Of a stretch of DNA of 64,000 bases, positions 51,389 to 59,889 are shown piece by piece. Origin of the DNA: CADEDH01 sp039029735 (GTDB lineage Bacteria; Actinomycetota; Acidimicrobiia; Acidimicrobiales; SZUA-35); NCBI GenBank assembly GCA_039029735.1, contig JBCCFL010000026.1, positions 17,597 to 81,596 of the forward strand, read 5' to 3'. Within the stretch, counting starts at the first letter, position 1, and every line of letters begins with the position of its first letter. The position numbers were made by a program, and so were the translations under genes. Under the pieces are notes generated by a model. The model was not told the DNA's origin, did not search any database, and was given only the letters and a program-made list of their open reading frames with translations.

Positions 51389-52465
51389 ATGACAGTGGGT
51401 CGAGTTCGCCCCGCGGTGGCCGGGCTGCCGGCGTACCGACCGGGGAAGGCGGCCGAGCAGGCCGAGGAGGAGCACGGCATCAGCGATGCGATCAAGCTCG
51501 CATCGAACGAGAACCCCTATCCCCCGGCGCCCGCCGTCGCCGCGGCAATCGCCGCCGCTGCCGCCAGCGTGAACCGCTACCCGGACCACCTGGCCGTCGA
51601 GTTGCGCACGAAGCTCGCCGGCTGGATCGGTGTCGAGCCCGAGCAGGTCACGGCGGGCTGTGGGTCGGTCGGGCTCCTTCGTCAGCTGTGCATGGCCTTC
51701 GTCGACCCGGGCGACGAGGTCGTCTACCCGTGGCTCTCGTTCGAGGCCTACCCGATCAGCGTCACCACCATGGGGGGCGTACCCGTCACCATCCCACTCG
51801 TCGACCATGCCTTCGATCTCGACGCTGTGGCGGCGGCCGTCACCTCCAAGACGAGCCTCGTCCTGCTTGCCACGCCCAACAACCCGACCGGTACTGCGGT
51901 CTCGACAAGCGACGTCGCCGCACTCGTGGAGCGCATTCCCTCCGACGTGGTGGTGCTCGTCGACGAGGCATACCGGGAGTTCGCCGACCCGTCGCTCGGT
52001 GACCCGGTGCAGGATCTACTCCCCCGGTTTCCCAATGTCGCTGTGTTCCGAACGTTCTCGAAGGCGTTCGGCCTGGCCGGGCTGCGCACGGGCTACGCGA
52101 TCGCAGATCCCGACGTGATCGTGACCCTCGACAAGTTGCTGCTCCCGTTCACCAACAACGCGTTGGCGCAGGCCGCAGCACTCGCAGCGATCGACGCTGT
52201 CGACGACATCCGCCCGTCGATCGAAGGGCTCATCGCTGAGCGCAGCCGGCTGGTGGGCGCCCTCGACGACCTCGGCCTCTCGGTTCCCGATGCCCAGGCC
52301 AACTTCGTGTATCTGCCGCTCGGTGATCGCACCGAGGACGTCTATGTCACCCTCGAGAAGCAGGGCGTGGTCACCCGCCCGTTCGCCGGCAACGGTATTC
52401 GGGTGACGATCGGAACTCCGGCTGAGAACGATCGGTTCCTCTCGGCGGTGCAGTCGGTTCTATAG
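51389..52465 (+). CDS. hisC: Histidinol-phosphate aminotransferase family protein
   Basis: 358 residues of PLP fold type I. The words LASNENPYPPAPAV at the start, NNPTG with the phosphate-binding region, DEAYREF and the Schiff-base lysine in TFSKAFGLAGLRTGY are typical of HisC and the related aromatic aminotransferase Pat. No his operon is nearby, so an aromatic-amino-acid or phosphonate-type role is also possible. A GTG at 51374 with GAGGG upstream is an alternative start. Its stop codon overlaps the TATAGT promoter of the AraC gene. Confidence 0.85.
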   Translation: MTVGRVRPAVAGLPAYRPGKAAEQAEEEHGISDAIKLASNENPYPPAPAVAAAIAAAAASVNRYPDHLAVELRTKLAGWIGVEPEQVTAGCGSVGLLRQLCMAFVDPGDEVVYPWLSFEAYPISVTTMGGVPVTIPLVDHAFDLDAVAAAVTSKTSLVLLATPNNPTGTAVSTSDVAALVERIPSDVVVLVDEAYREFADPSLGDPVQDLLPRFPNVAVFRTFSKAFGLAGLRTGYAIADPDVIVTLDKLLLPFTNNALAQAAALAAIDAVDDIRPSIEGLIAERSRLVGALDDLGLSVPDAQANFVYLPLGDRTEDVYVTLEKQGVVTRPFAGNGIRVTIGTPAENDRFLSAVQSVL

Positions 52466-52490
52466 TGACCGTGCATGGTCGAATCCCGAC
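52461..52490 (+). promoter_or_regulatory. Leaderless araC-type promoter with a 15-bp site at its start
   Basis: TATAGT (52461-52466) ends 8 nt before ATG 52475. The 15-mer TGGTCGAATCCCGAC begins at 52476, at the predicted RNA start. The identical 15-mer occurs again at 53385-53399. A bound regulator here would block its own promoter. Confidence 0.55.
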
Positions 52491-53362
52491 AGCTGCTCGA
52501 TCACGCACCGATCGACGTCAGCTACGCCCCCCAGCGCCGACATCGGCTCGTGCCCGTGGAGGTCGTGGACCGGGCTGAGCTGATGGCCCGGATCGCCGCC
52601 CGCGAAGTGGCCCATCGCCAGCGCACGTCGTTCCACCAGTTGGTGGTCTGTACCAGGGGGCACGGCACGCACCACGTCGACTACGAGGAGATCGAGCTCT
52701 CCGAGGGCACGCTGCTACGCATCCACCCGGGCCAGGTTCAGCAGTTCGAGCCCGAGCCGGCGTTCGACGCTCACATCATCGTGTGGCCGATCGAGTCTCA
52801 TCATGCGGACCCGGCCGCCCCGGCGTGGTTCCCGGGCAGCAGCGCCGCCACCCACTGGCAGCTCGAAGGTGAGCTGTTCGCCAAGATCCTCGGCTGGGTG
52901 GACGAGCTCCGGACCGAGCAGGACAGGTTCGACGGATCGGCCCGCTACATCGGCCTGATGCAGGCCTTGTTGTGCTCACTTCTGCTGCGGCTGGCGATCG
53001 AGGTGCCGGAGCCGTCTCCGAACCCGAGCCAGCTCCCCCGGCCCTACCTCGAACTCCGTCAGCTCATCGAGCATCAGCTCTACGAGCGGCCAACCGTTGC
53101 CGCACTGGCCGACATGCTCGGGTACAGCTCGCGCACCCTCGACCGCGCCTGCCAGCAGGTGTCGGGCCAGACGGCCAAAGGCGTGCTCGACGACCGGGTT
53201 GCGCTCGAGGTGCGACGGCTCCTCACCCACACCGACCGCCCCGTTGCCGGCATCGGTGCCGACTTCGGATTCAGCGACCCATCCAACTTCTCCAAGTTCG
53301 TGAAGCGCCACCTCGGACGCCTTCCGGGCGAGATCAGAGACGACAGGGCCCCCTCCAACTGA
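52475..53362 (+). CDS. AraC-family transcription regulator
   Basis: 295 residues. The N-terminal part (about 15-120) looks like a cupin-type ligand/dimer domain (VVCTRGHGTHHVDYE, LRIHPGQVQQF). The C-terminal 90 residues are the AraC double helix-turn-helix (VAALADMLGYSSRTLDRACQQ, then VAGIGADFGFSDPSNFSKFVKRHLG in part). ATG 52475 is preceded by a TATAGT promoter and no ribosome site, so it is leaderless. A 15-bp site covers its first codons and two related copies follow the gene, suggesting self-control. Target genes are not known; the HisC-like gene just upstream is the nearest candidate. Confidence 0.88.
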   Translation: MVESRQLLDHAPIDVSYAPQRRHRLVPVEVVDRAELMARIAAREVAHRQRTSFHQLVVCTRGHGTHHVDYEEIELSEGTLLRIHPGQVQQFEPEPAFDAHIIVWPIESHHADPAAPAWFPGSSAATHWQLEGELFAKILGWVDELRTEQDRFDGSARYIGLMQALLCSLLLRLAIEVPEPSPNPSQLPRPYLELRQLIEHQLYERPTVAALADMLGYSSRTLDRACQQVSGQTAKGVLDDRVALEVRRLLTHTDRPVAGIGADFGFSDPSNFSKFVKRHLGRLPGEIRDDRAPSN

Positions 53363-53363
53363 T

Positions 53364-53399
53364 TGGTCGAAAGTCGACAACGTCTGGTCGAATCCCGAC
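53364..53399. promoter_or_regulatory. Two 15-bp sites, 21 bp apart, in the convergent gap
   Basis: TGGTCGAAAGTCGAC (53364-53378) and TGGTCGAATCCCGAC (53385-53399) share TGGTCGAA and CGAC and are spaced by two helical turns. The second is identical to the site at 52476-52490. Part also lies in an imperfect hairpin (GACAACG 53376-53382 with CGTTGTC 53401-53407), so a role as a terminator is the alternative. Confidence 0.55.
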
Positions 53400-53405
53400 T
53401 CGTTG

Positions 53406-54707
53406 TCAGTTCGTGCCACCTCGCCCGAACAGAACGATCGTGGTGGCGAGCGTCGATCGCATCTCGTCGTCGATGGGCACGATCGTGACCGTGCCTGTGT
53501 CGACGTCGAGGATGAACGGACCGGTGGCGCTGTTGGCGGCCACCCAGCGGCCATCAGGCGAGATCGACGGTGTGGCCCAGGCGTCATCGAACCGGTAGGG
53601 CTCGGCCCGGCCCTCGACCAACACCAGGAGATCTCCAGAGATCGTGTCGGTGGCCGCCACCGTGCGGCCAGTGGGCGATGCCTGGGCCGCATCGACCCAC
53701 GACGTTCCGAACGCAACCGGGGGCCGCAACAGCTCCCCACCGGACTCGGCGTCGTGCCATCGCCCCTCGCAGAGGCCGGGGCCGTCGCACCGTTCCACGA
53801 GCACGGCCTCGGGCGTCGTGGCCAGGAGACGGCCGGTGAGGAGGCGGCGGTAGCCGTCCTCCGTGCGTTCGAGCCGGAAGAGGCCGCCGTCAGTGGCCTG
53901 GGCGAAGGTGGGCCGGTCGAGACTGGCACTGGTGAGCGTGCCGAACCACGCTGGCCTGGTCTCGATGTCGTCCACGCGACGCACCACCTCCTCGGTCGGG
54001 AGGTCGACGAGCAACCACTCGGCCCCGCCGAAGCCGTCCCGATCGGCCCGCATCCAGAGCCGGTTGGCATCGGCGGCCCGCCCCACCGACGACAACGTCA
54101 TGCGCTCGGTACCGACCGGTCGACGCAGCGGCGCGCCGGCCTCGTCGACCGGGAGATAGCCGTCGACGAGCCCGTTGGCGTCCTCGACCGCCAGCCATGC
54201 ACCGGACACGTGGGCGGGCACACCGCCCACGGCAAAGGCCTCCTGTGCGCCCGAGTCGAGTTCGATGCGCACGAGGCGACGACCGTCGCCGACGAACGCC
54301 GACAGCCCGTCGGTCTCGGGCAGCACGGGCGCCCCCAGCTCGGGCCGCACCTCGTTCTCCGGCTCATCGGGCCGGTCGCGGTCGGTGTTGAACGTGTCGC
54401 CCGTGTCGAACGTGTCACCGGTATCGGCCGAGTTGGCCTCAGCGGGTGCTGTGTCGTCGGCCGTCTCGCCCTCGGTCGCCGGCGCAACCCCGATGCGGGC
54501 CGCGATCGATGGCCACGAGATCAGCGCGACGAGCACTGCTCCGGCTGCCACGATCACCCACGGCGGCACCGAGCGCACCGGAGCTGACGGCGCCTGCGCG
54601 GTGGGTTGCGCCGTGGTCCCGCCGCTGGCGTCCGGTGAGTCGGCGCCGACGTCGAGGGCGACGATGATCTCGGGCTCGTGGTCGTCGGGCTCAGCCACCG
54701 GCGCCAT
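53406..54707 (-). CDS. Type B propeller-like membrane protein, second copy (no zinc ribbon)
   Basis: 433 residues from ATG 54707, inside the end of the upstream gene (17-nt overlap). Short cytoplasmic N-terminus without a zinc ribbon, one span (about 45-65), a Thr/Asp/Ala-rich linker, then a beta-rich ectodomain with propeller-like repeats (LRRPVGTERM, SISPDGRWVAANS). The conserved pair ERCDGPGLC may form a disulfide. Paralogue of the gene at 55941-57377: both share GLSxFVGxxxxLVRI and PAH[IV][ST]G. Last of four coupled genes. Unknown function; probably a cell-surface sensor or scaffold. Confidence 0.7.
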   Translation of the reverse strand: MAPVAEPDDHEPEIIVALDVGADSPDASGGTTAQPTAQAPSAPVRSVPPWVIVAAGAVLVALISWPSIAARIGVAPATEGETADDTAPAEANSADTGDTFDTGDTFNTDRDRPDEPENEVRPELGAPVLPETDGLSAFVGDGRRLVRIELDSGAQEAFAVGGVPAHVSGAWLAVEDANGLVDGYLPVDEAGAPLRRPVGTERMTLSSVGRAADANRLWMRADRDGFGGAEWLLVDLPTEEVVRRVDDIETRPAWFGTLTSASLDRPTFAQATDGGLFRLERTEDGYRRLLTGRLLATTPEAVLVERCDGPGLCEGRWHDAESGGELLRPPVAFGTSWVDAAQASPTGRTVAATDTISGDLLVLVEGRAEPYRFDDAWATPSISPDGRWVAANSATGPFILDVDTGTVTIVPIDDEMRSTLATTIVLFGRGGTN

Positions 54708-55941
54708 CACCCGCCCGAATGGCCTCGGCGTGCGGCGCCCAGGCGATGCCGTCGATCGTGCGAGCCCCGATCTCGAGCTCGTACTCCGCTCCATTCGTCA
54801 GATCGATGATCACCAAGATCGGGCCATCGGGAACGGCGACGAACCGCTGATCGGGCGACACGATCGACGCCGACGGGAACGCGCCCAACGCCGCTGCGTA
54901 TGGCCCTCGGCGAACGCCGGTCTCCACGTCGAACACCCAGAGGTCGATTCCGCTGCGATCCGGGCTGTAGACGATGACGGAGCCGTCGTCGGTCATCGCC
55001 CACACCGTGCCGACAACACCCGGCGGTAGAGGTCGATCGACCGGTTCGAGCGACGGGCCCGCCCGCCACGAGAGCTGGCAGACATCCGGCGCGTCACAGG
55101 TCTCGACCAGCACCAGATCCGGGCCGGCCGCCATCACTCGGCCCTCGGCCACAGCGCGGTAGGCCCCGTCGGTGCGAGCGAAGATCTCGCCAGAAGCAGC
55201 GATGAGCGACGGGGCATCGACCGAGTCCCACTCGGGCAACGGTGCCTCGACCCGGTCGAGCACCTCACCAGTCTCGAGGTCCACCCGGCGGTAGGCGAAA
55301 CGCTCGTCCTCCGACGGCCCGAGCAGCCACACCGAGCCTGCCTCCGCCGGGTCGCGACGGTCATCGACCACGAGCTGGAAGGCGTTGGCCAGCACCCGTT
55401 GGTTCCCTTCGGCAACGGGGATCGCGGCCACGTAGGTCTGCTCGCGGAGCTGCCGCACAATCACCACGGCATCGTCGGTGGCCCCGAGCGGCGTGCCCCG
55501 ATTCGATGTGTCGCGCCATGTGCCCCGCCCGAGGTCGAAGTGCCAGATCGCCGGTCCGCCGTCCACGCGCTGGGCGAATGCGACGTAGAGCGACAAGCCG
55601 TCGCCATCCGGTAGGGGCTCGGTGTCGACGAGTGCGCCGGGGCCGCCGTCAGCGTCGACGAACGGCGCCGGGGCCAGATCAGCCGATGAGGCGGCCGAGG
55701 ACGAGCCATCCGTGGTGGCGGCCTCGGGGCTGGCAGATTCGTCCGTCCCCCCGACGAACGCTCCGAACGCCAACCAGCCGAGGCCGGCCACGAGACCGGC
55801 GGCGATCACGGCCACAACGGCGAGGTTCAGCGCGGACCCGCGGCGAACAACGCTGTGCTCGGTGGCGGCGTCGGGGGTGAGCTCGCCGAGCGCCGTACCC
55901 TCCACCGGAGGCGGATCGGACGCCGCGGTGCCGTTGCCCAT
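54691..55941 (-). CDS. Type A propeller-like membrane protein, second copy (no zinc ribbon)
   Basis: 416 residues. Cytoplasmic N-terminus of about 36 residues lacking the Cys4 ribbon, one span (about 38-60), a Ser/Ala-rich linker, then a beta-rich ectodomain. Words shared with the gene at 57374-58672: LGRGTWRDT versus LGSGTWTDT, VVDDRRDPAEAGSVWL versus VVDDRRQPAEEGTVWL, and DAPSLIAASGEIFARTDG versus a near copy. The Cys pair is VETCDAPDVC. The start shares one base with the stop of the preceding gene (TGATG). Function unknown. Confidence 0.7.
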   Translation of the reverse strand: MGNGTAASDPPPVEGTALGELTPDAATEHSVVRRGSALNLAVVAVIAAGLVAGLGWLAFGAFVGGTDESASPEAATTDGSSSAASSADLAPAPFVDADGGPGALVDTEPLPDGDGLSLYVAFAQRVDGGPAIWHFDLGRGTWRDTSNRGTPLGATDDAVVIVRQLREQTYVAAIPVAEGNQRVLANAFQLVVDDRRDPAEAGSVWLLGPSEDERFAYRRVDLETGEVLDRVEAPLPEWDSVDAPSLIAASGEIFARTDGAYRAVAEGRVMAAGPDLVLVETCDAPDVCQLSWRAGPSLEPVDRPLPPGVVGTVWAMTDDGSVIVYSPDRSGIDLWVFDVETGVRRGPYAAALGAFPSASIVSPDQRFVAVPDGPILVIIDLTNGAEYELEIGARTIDGIAWAPHAEAIRAGDGAGG

Positions 55942-57377
55942 CAGCTCCCCGCGTCGCCCGCGCCAGGCGAGTCTTCATCGGGTGCTGGGGTCAGACCGTC
56001 GTCGGTGCGCTCGAAGAGGAGAACGCTCACGTTGCCGCGGCGCAGCGAGGTCGACACGGGAAGCGGCGTGACCTCGCCGGTCTCGACGTCGAGGAGGAAC
56101 GGGGCGGTGTCGACCCCCACCACATAGCGCCCGTCGGCCGAGACCGACGGGAGTGCAGGCTCCCACGTGGCATCGAACACGTAGGTGCGGTCTGTTCCCA
56201 TGTCCCTCACCACAACGCCGCCGCCGAACGGATCGCTCCAGGCAACAACCTCCCGATCTGTCGACGACCGCACCTGCGACACCAGAAGCGACTCGTTGGT
56301 GACCGCATCGTCGTCGAGACGGGTCTGGCCGTCTCGCCCGTACCAGTGGGCCTCGCACCGGACCGGCTCGTCGCACCGTTCGATCAGGAGGGCATCGTCG
56401 GTGGCGGCCAACAGCCGCCCGGGGCCGAGCGGCTCGTAGCTGGTGGCCTCGTCCGATGTGCTCGCGTCGCCGAGCACGAAGAGGCTGCCGTCAGACGCAG
56501 ACGTGAACTGCGGCTGCAGCTGCACTGCCCCATCGTCGACCAGAATGTCCCGGGTGAACGGACCGTCGACCGACACCGTCCGCAGCACCGCCTGGCTGTC
56601 GAGATCGACGAGCCTCCATTCGGTCACGCTGGAGTTGTTGGTGTCGACCAGCACCCAGAGCTGTCCGGGTTCGATCGCCCGGCCCGCGCCAAGGAGCCAG
56701 GCCTGCGGCTCCTCGATCGTGCGTCGCAGTCGACCTTCTGGGTCGTTGGTGTCGACAAAGCGGGTGGCTCCTCCGTCGCTGTCGGCCACCACCAGCCAGC
56801 CGCCGGTGATGTGAGCCGGTCGGCCCCGGGCCTCGAAGGCGCGCTGCACGCCCGTGTCGAGATCGATGCGCACCAGCTCGGTGGCAGAGCCGACGAATAC
56901 CGACAACCCGACCGCTCCTGGTGCCACCGGATCACCTACGTCCGGGCGCGCCCGCTCGATCGTCGGGGCGCGCTCGACGGCCGATGCCGCCGTCGCGTCG
57001 GCCGGCCGCGCGGGGTCAATGGGCCCGTCGTCGCTGATCGCGGCGTCCGCTTCGTTCGCATCGCCCGAACTACCCCCCAACCCGCCGCTGATGACGGGCC
57101 ATGCCAGGAGTCCCGCCAACGCCGCAAGCGCCACAACGGGAGCCCACCATGGCATCCGGCGGCTCGATGGTCGGCGCCGGGTTCGTCTTGGCTCGCCGGC
57201 CGGGGCGTCGAGCTCGACCATCGTGGCCAGCGGCTCCACGGTGTCGGTCTTGGTCTCGACGAGCGTTGTTGACGGCGGCACCGTGTCAGTACCTGCGTCG
57301 GCCACCGGAGCCCCGCACGTTCGGCAGTACCGATCGGCCGCACCCAAAGGTGCGCCGCACGCTGCGCAGGGTGTCAC
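55941..57377 (-). CDS. Type B propeller-like membrane protein with zinc ribbon, first copy
   Basis: 478 residues from GTG 57377, which overlaps the preceding stop (GTGA). A Cys4 ribbon opens the protein (C4, C7, C18, C21 in CAACGAPLG and CRTCGAP). A Thr/Glu-rich stretch, one span (about 78-98) and an acidic linker follow, then a beta-rich ectodomain (about 150-450) with VSADGRYVVG blades and the Cys pair ERCDEPVRC. The ribbon would be cytosolic and the propeller outside. Paralogous to 53406-54707. Function unknown. Confidence 0.72.
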   Translation of the reverse strand: MTPCAACGAPLGAADRYCRTCGAPVADAGTDTVPPSTTLVETKTDTVEPLATMVELDAPAGEPRRTRRRPSSRRMPWWAPVVALAALAGLLAWPVISGGLGGSSGDANEADAAISDDGPIDPARPADATAASAVERAPTIERARPDVGDPVAPGAVGLSVFVGSATELVRIDLDTGVQRAFEARGRPAHITGGWLVVADSDGGATRFVDTNDPEGRLRRTIEEPQAWLLGAGRAIEPGQLWVLVDTNNSSVTEWRLVDLDSQAVLRTVSVDGPFTRDILVDDGAVQLQPQFTSASDGSLFVLGDASTSDEATSYEPLGPGRLLAATDDALLIERCDEPVRCEAHWYGRDGQTRLDDDAVTNESLLVSQVRSSTDREVVAWSDPFGGGVVVRDMGTDRTYVFDATWEPALPSVSADGRYVVGVDTAPFLLDVETGEVTPLPVSTSLRRGNVSVLLFERTDDGLTPAPDEDSPGAGDAGS

Positions 57378-58672
57378 GTGGCCTCGTCCGATGTGCCCCA
57401 CACCACCGACACTGCACGGGCGGGGAGAACGCCGAGGTTGTAGGTCTCGTAGTCGTCCAGATCCACCAGCACGATCGCCCCTTCGCGAGGTGGCCCCGGG
57501 TCGGCGATGGGAAGCGCCACGTAGCGCTGGTCGTGGCTCACGAAGTGGTTCATCGAGCTGAAGAACTCGATGAAGGTATTCAGGCTCCTGGCCTCACCGG
57601 TTTCGACGTCGAACACCCAGGTGGAGCCTTCCATCGTGGTGTAGATCAGCGACGACCCGTCGTCGATGATCGTCACCCGGGCATCGGCCAGGTCATCGGG
57701 GACAGGTCGATCGACCGGTTCGAGGTCGGGGCCCTGGCGCCATTCGATCGCGCAGTCGCCCGGGGTCTCACAGGTCTCGACCAAGGCCAGGTCAGGCGCC
57801 GCAGCAACCACCCGGCCGGGGCCGACCGAGCGATACTCACCGTCGGTCCGGGCGAAGATCTGCCCCTGAGCGGCCAGGAGCGACGGCGCATCGATCGACC
57901 GCCAGTCCGGTCGTGGGGCATGAAAGCTCTCGAGCACCTCGCCCGTCGCGACGTCGAGGCGCTGGTACTCGAAGCGGTAGACGTCGAACGGGCGGAACAG
58001 CCACACCGTGCCCTCTTCGGCCGGCTGGCGTCGATCGTCGACCACGAAGGCGAAGTCGGTGGTCAGTTGTCGAGCGTCGCCACTGCCGTCGACGGGAACT
58101 GCTGCGATCTCGATCGACTCGGCCTTCTCCTCGATCACGAGAAGGTCGTCCGCCACCACGGCAAGGGGGATCCCATCGAAGTCGGTGTCGGTCCACGTGC
58201 CGGAGCCGAGATCGAGGCGCCAGATCGAGCCGATGGCTGCACCCAAGGGGTTCTCGAATGCCACGAACAGCGAGCGACCAGCGAGGTCCGGTTGGGGCTC
58301 CAACGGATCGGGAACGGCGTCGGCCGCTGGCGGTTCCACAACCGACGTCTCCGATGACAGATCGTCGGCATCGGCTGTGTCGGGCGCCTCTTCGTTCTCT
58401 CCGAGTTCCATCAGGGCGTCGCCGTCGACGCCGTCGGAGCCACCGAAGGAATCGACGGCGAGCCATCCCACGCCCGCCACGGCGGCCACACCGACGATCA
58501 GCGCCACGAGTCGGCTTCGGCCACCGCTTCGCTGGACGCTCCCGAGATCGGTGCGAGTGGAGGTGTCGAGCAGGCCGAAGTTATCGTCGCCAGCAGGGGC
58601 AGGAGCGCCGCACGATCCGCAGAACCGATCGGCGTCACCGAGCCGAGACCCGCATCGCTCGCACGTCTTCAT
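57374..58672 (-). CDS. Type A propeller-like membrane protein with zinc ribbon, first copy
   Basis: 432 residues. Cys4 ribbon at C4, C7, C18, C21 (CERCGSRLG, CGSCGAP), one span (about 55-73), an Asp/Glu-rich linker (80-125), then a beta-rich ectodomain (about 130-425). The words LDLGSGTWTDT, QRLDVATGEVL and WVFDVETGEARS have the spacing of WD-like blades. The Cys pair is VETCETPGDC. First gene of a tightly overlapping four-gene operon. A TACCGT hexamer is 10 nt before ATG 58672. The ribbon is of the kind seen on PknG and PP2C in this window. Function unknown. Confidence 0.72.
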   Translation of the reverse strand: MKTCERCGSRLGDADRFCGSCGAPAPAGDDNFGLLDTSTRTDLGSVQRSGGRSRLVALIVGVAAVAGVGWLAVDSFGGSDGVDGDALMELGENEEAPDTADADDLSSETSVVEPPAADAVPDPLEPQPDLAGRSLFVAFENPLGAAIGSIWRLDLGSGTWTDTDFDGIPLAVVADDLLVIEEKAESIEIAAVPVDGSGDARQLTTDFAFVVDDRRQPAEEGTVWLFRPFDVYRFEYQRLDVATGEVLESFHAPRPDWRSIDAPSLLAAQGQIFARTDGEYRSVGPGRVVAAAPDLALVETCETPGDCAIEWRQGPDLEPVDRPVPDDLADARVTIIDDGSSLIYTTMEGSTWVFDVETGEARSLNTFIEFFSSMNHFVSHDQRYVALPIADPGPPREGAIVLVDLDDYETYNLGVLPARAVSVVWGTSDEAT

Positions 58673-58682
58673 ATCACCCGCG

Positions 58683-58688
58683 ACGGTA
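58683..58688 (-). promoter_or_regulatory. -10 element of the propeller operon
   Basis: Minus-strand TACCGT ends 10 nt before ATG 58672, so the leader would be only a few bases long. No convincing -35. Confidence 0.4.
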
Positions 58689-58730
58689 GTGCAGGCCGCA
58701 TGGGGTGCGTCCTACCCCGACCCGAGCCGC

Positions 58731-59804
58731 TCAGTCGAGCAACGCTGCGATCGCGTTCGACTCGAGGCCGGCTTGAGCTGCGGCCGCGCTGAGTTCGCCG
58801 ATGGTTCCGGCGTCCACCGGCACCCCGTTGGCTCGCGCCGCCCGGGCCCGCTCTTCTGGCTCACCTGGAGTGAGCACCTCCTCAGTCCCGCTGCGGGGCC
58901 GCGACGCCTTGACGTAGTCGAGGAAGGCTTCGGTCTCGGCCACCAGCGCACCGTGGCCGGCCAGCGCCTCGGGGTCGATCACGATCGAGAGCATCGAGTT
59001 GAAGATGGAGCCGTCGCGCTCGTGATGGGGCGCCATCGTGTGGCCGCCGGTCAAGGCCGCTCCAAGCAGTTCGCACATGATCGCCAGGCCCGATCCCTTG
59101 TGTTCGCCGAAGGCCACGATGGCTCCCATCGGATCGGAGAACATCGCCGTTGGATCGTTCGTGAGGTCACCCTCTGCGGTGAGGAGGCTGTCGGCCTTGA
59201 CCACCTCGCCCTTGTTCTTGGCCACCCGAACCTTGCCCATGGCGATCACGCTCGTCGCCATGTCGAGCATCGCCGCAGGGCGCTCACCTCGCGACGGCAG
59301 GGCGATGCACACGGGGTTGGTCGTGAAGCGCCCGTCGGCGCCGCCGTAGGGGGCGACCAGGGGCCGGTGCCCAGCCACGTTCACGAAATGGATCGACACC
59401 ATCCCGGCCCGGGCGCACTGCTCGCCCCAGTGACCGATGCGGCCGATGTGGAAACTGTCGCGCAGGCCCATGAGCGCCACGCCGGTGTCGCGGGCGCGAT
59501 CTATCGCCATGTTGGTGGCCTCAAACCCTGCAACCTGTCCGAACGCCCGGTTGCCGTCCACGACGAGCACAGCCCCCGAGTCGCGTGCGATCGATGCGTG
59601 CCGGTTCGGGAAGAGGCGCCCGCCCACCACGGCGTCGACGTAGGCCGGCATCATGCCGATGCCGTGGGAGTCATGCCCAGCCAGGTTCGCGCCGACGAGT
59701 TGTTCGGCCACGAGATCGGCTTCGGTCGGCTCGCTCCCGAGCGCCCCGCACACGGTGGTGATGTAGGCGCGCAGGCGGTCGGGATGCAGTGTGGTCTCGC
59801 TCAC
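58731..59804 (-). CDS. Malate/L-lactate dehydrogenase (LDH2/MDH2) family oxidoreductase
   Basis: 357 residues of the NAD(P)-dependent family without a classical Rossmann fold (YlbC, allantoin/ureidoglycolate and sulfolactate dehydrogenases). Family words: GHDSHGIGMMPAYVDAV near the start with the catalytic His, GNRAFGQVAGF, DSFHIGRIGHWGEQCA and HKGSGLAIMCELLG. Reduces or oxidises a 2-oxo/2-hydroxy acid; the substrate cannot be chosen. GTG 59804 lies 7 nt after a CAGACT hexamer, so it may be leaderless. Stands alone between the propeller operon and the chemoreceptor. Confidence 0.87.
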   Translation of the reverse strand: MSETTLHPDRLRAYITTVCGALGSEPTEADLVAEQLVGANLAGHDSHGIGMMPAYVDAVVGGRLFPNRHASIARDSGAVLVVDGNRAFGQVAGFEATNMAIDRARDTGVALMGLRDSFHIGRIGHWGEQCARAGMVSIHFVNVAGHRPLVAPYGGADGRFTTNPVCIALPSRGERPAAMLDMATSVIAMGKVRVAKNKGEVVKADSLLTAEGDLTNDPTAMFSDPMGAIVAFGEHKGSGLAIMCELLGAALTGGHTMAPHHERDGSIFNSMLSIVIDPEALAGHGALVAETEAFLDYVKASRPRSGTEEVLTPGEPEERARAARANGVPVDAGTIGELSAAAAQAGLESNAIAALLD

Positions 59805-59852
59805 AGCGGCGAGTCTGACAGCCCGAGCCCGGCGAGGCCAAGGACGTTCGCT

Positions 59853-59870
59853 GCCAGCCCCCTGGCTGGC
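59853..59870 (-). terminator. Hairpin after the chemoreceptor gene
   Basis: GCCAGCC (59853-59859) pairs with GGCTGGC (59864-59870) around the tetraloop CCCT. It lies just past the chemoreceptor stop (59890) on the minus strand. No T-run. Confidence 0.5.
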
Positions 59871-59889
59871 GGCGATCGAGAGCGAACGG

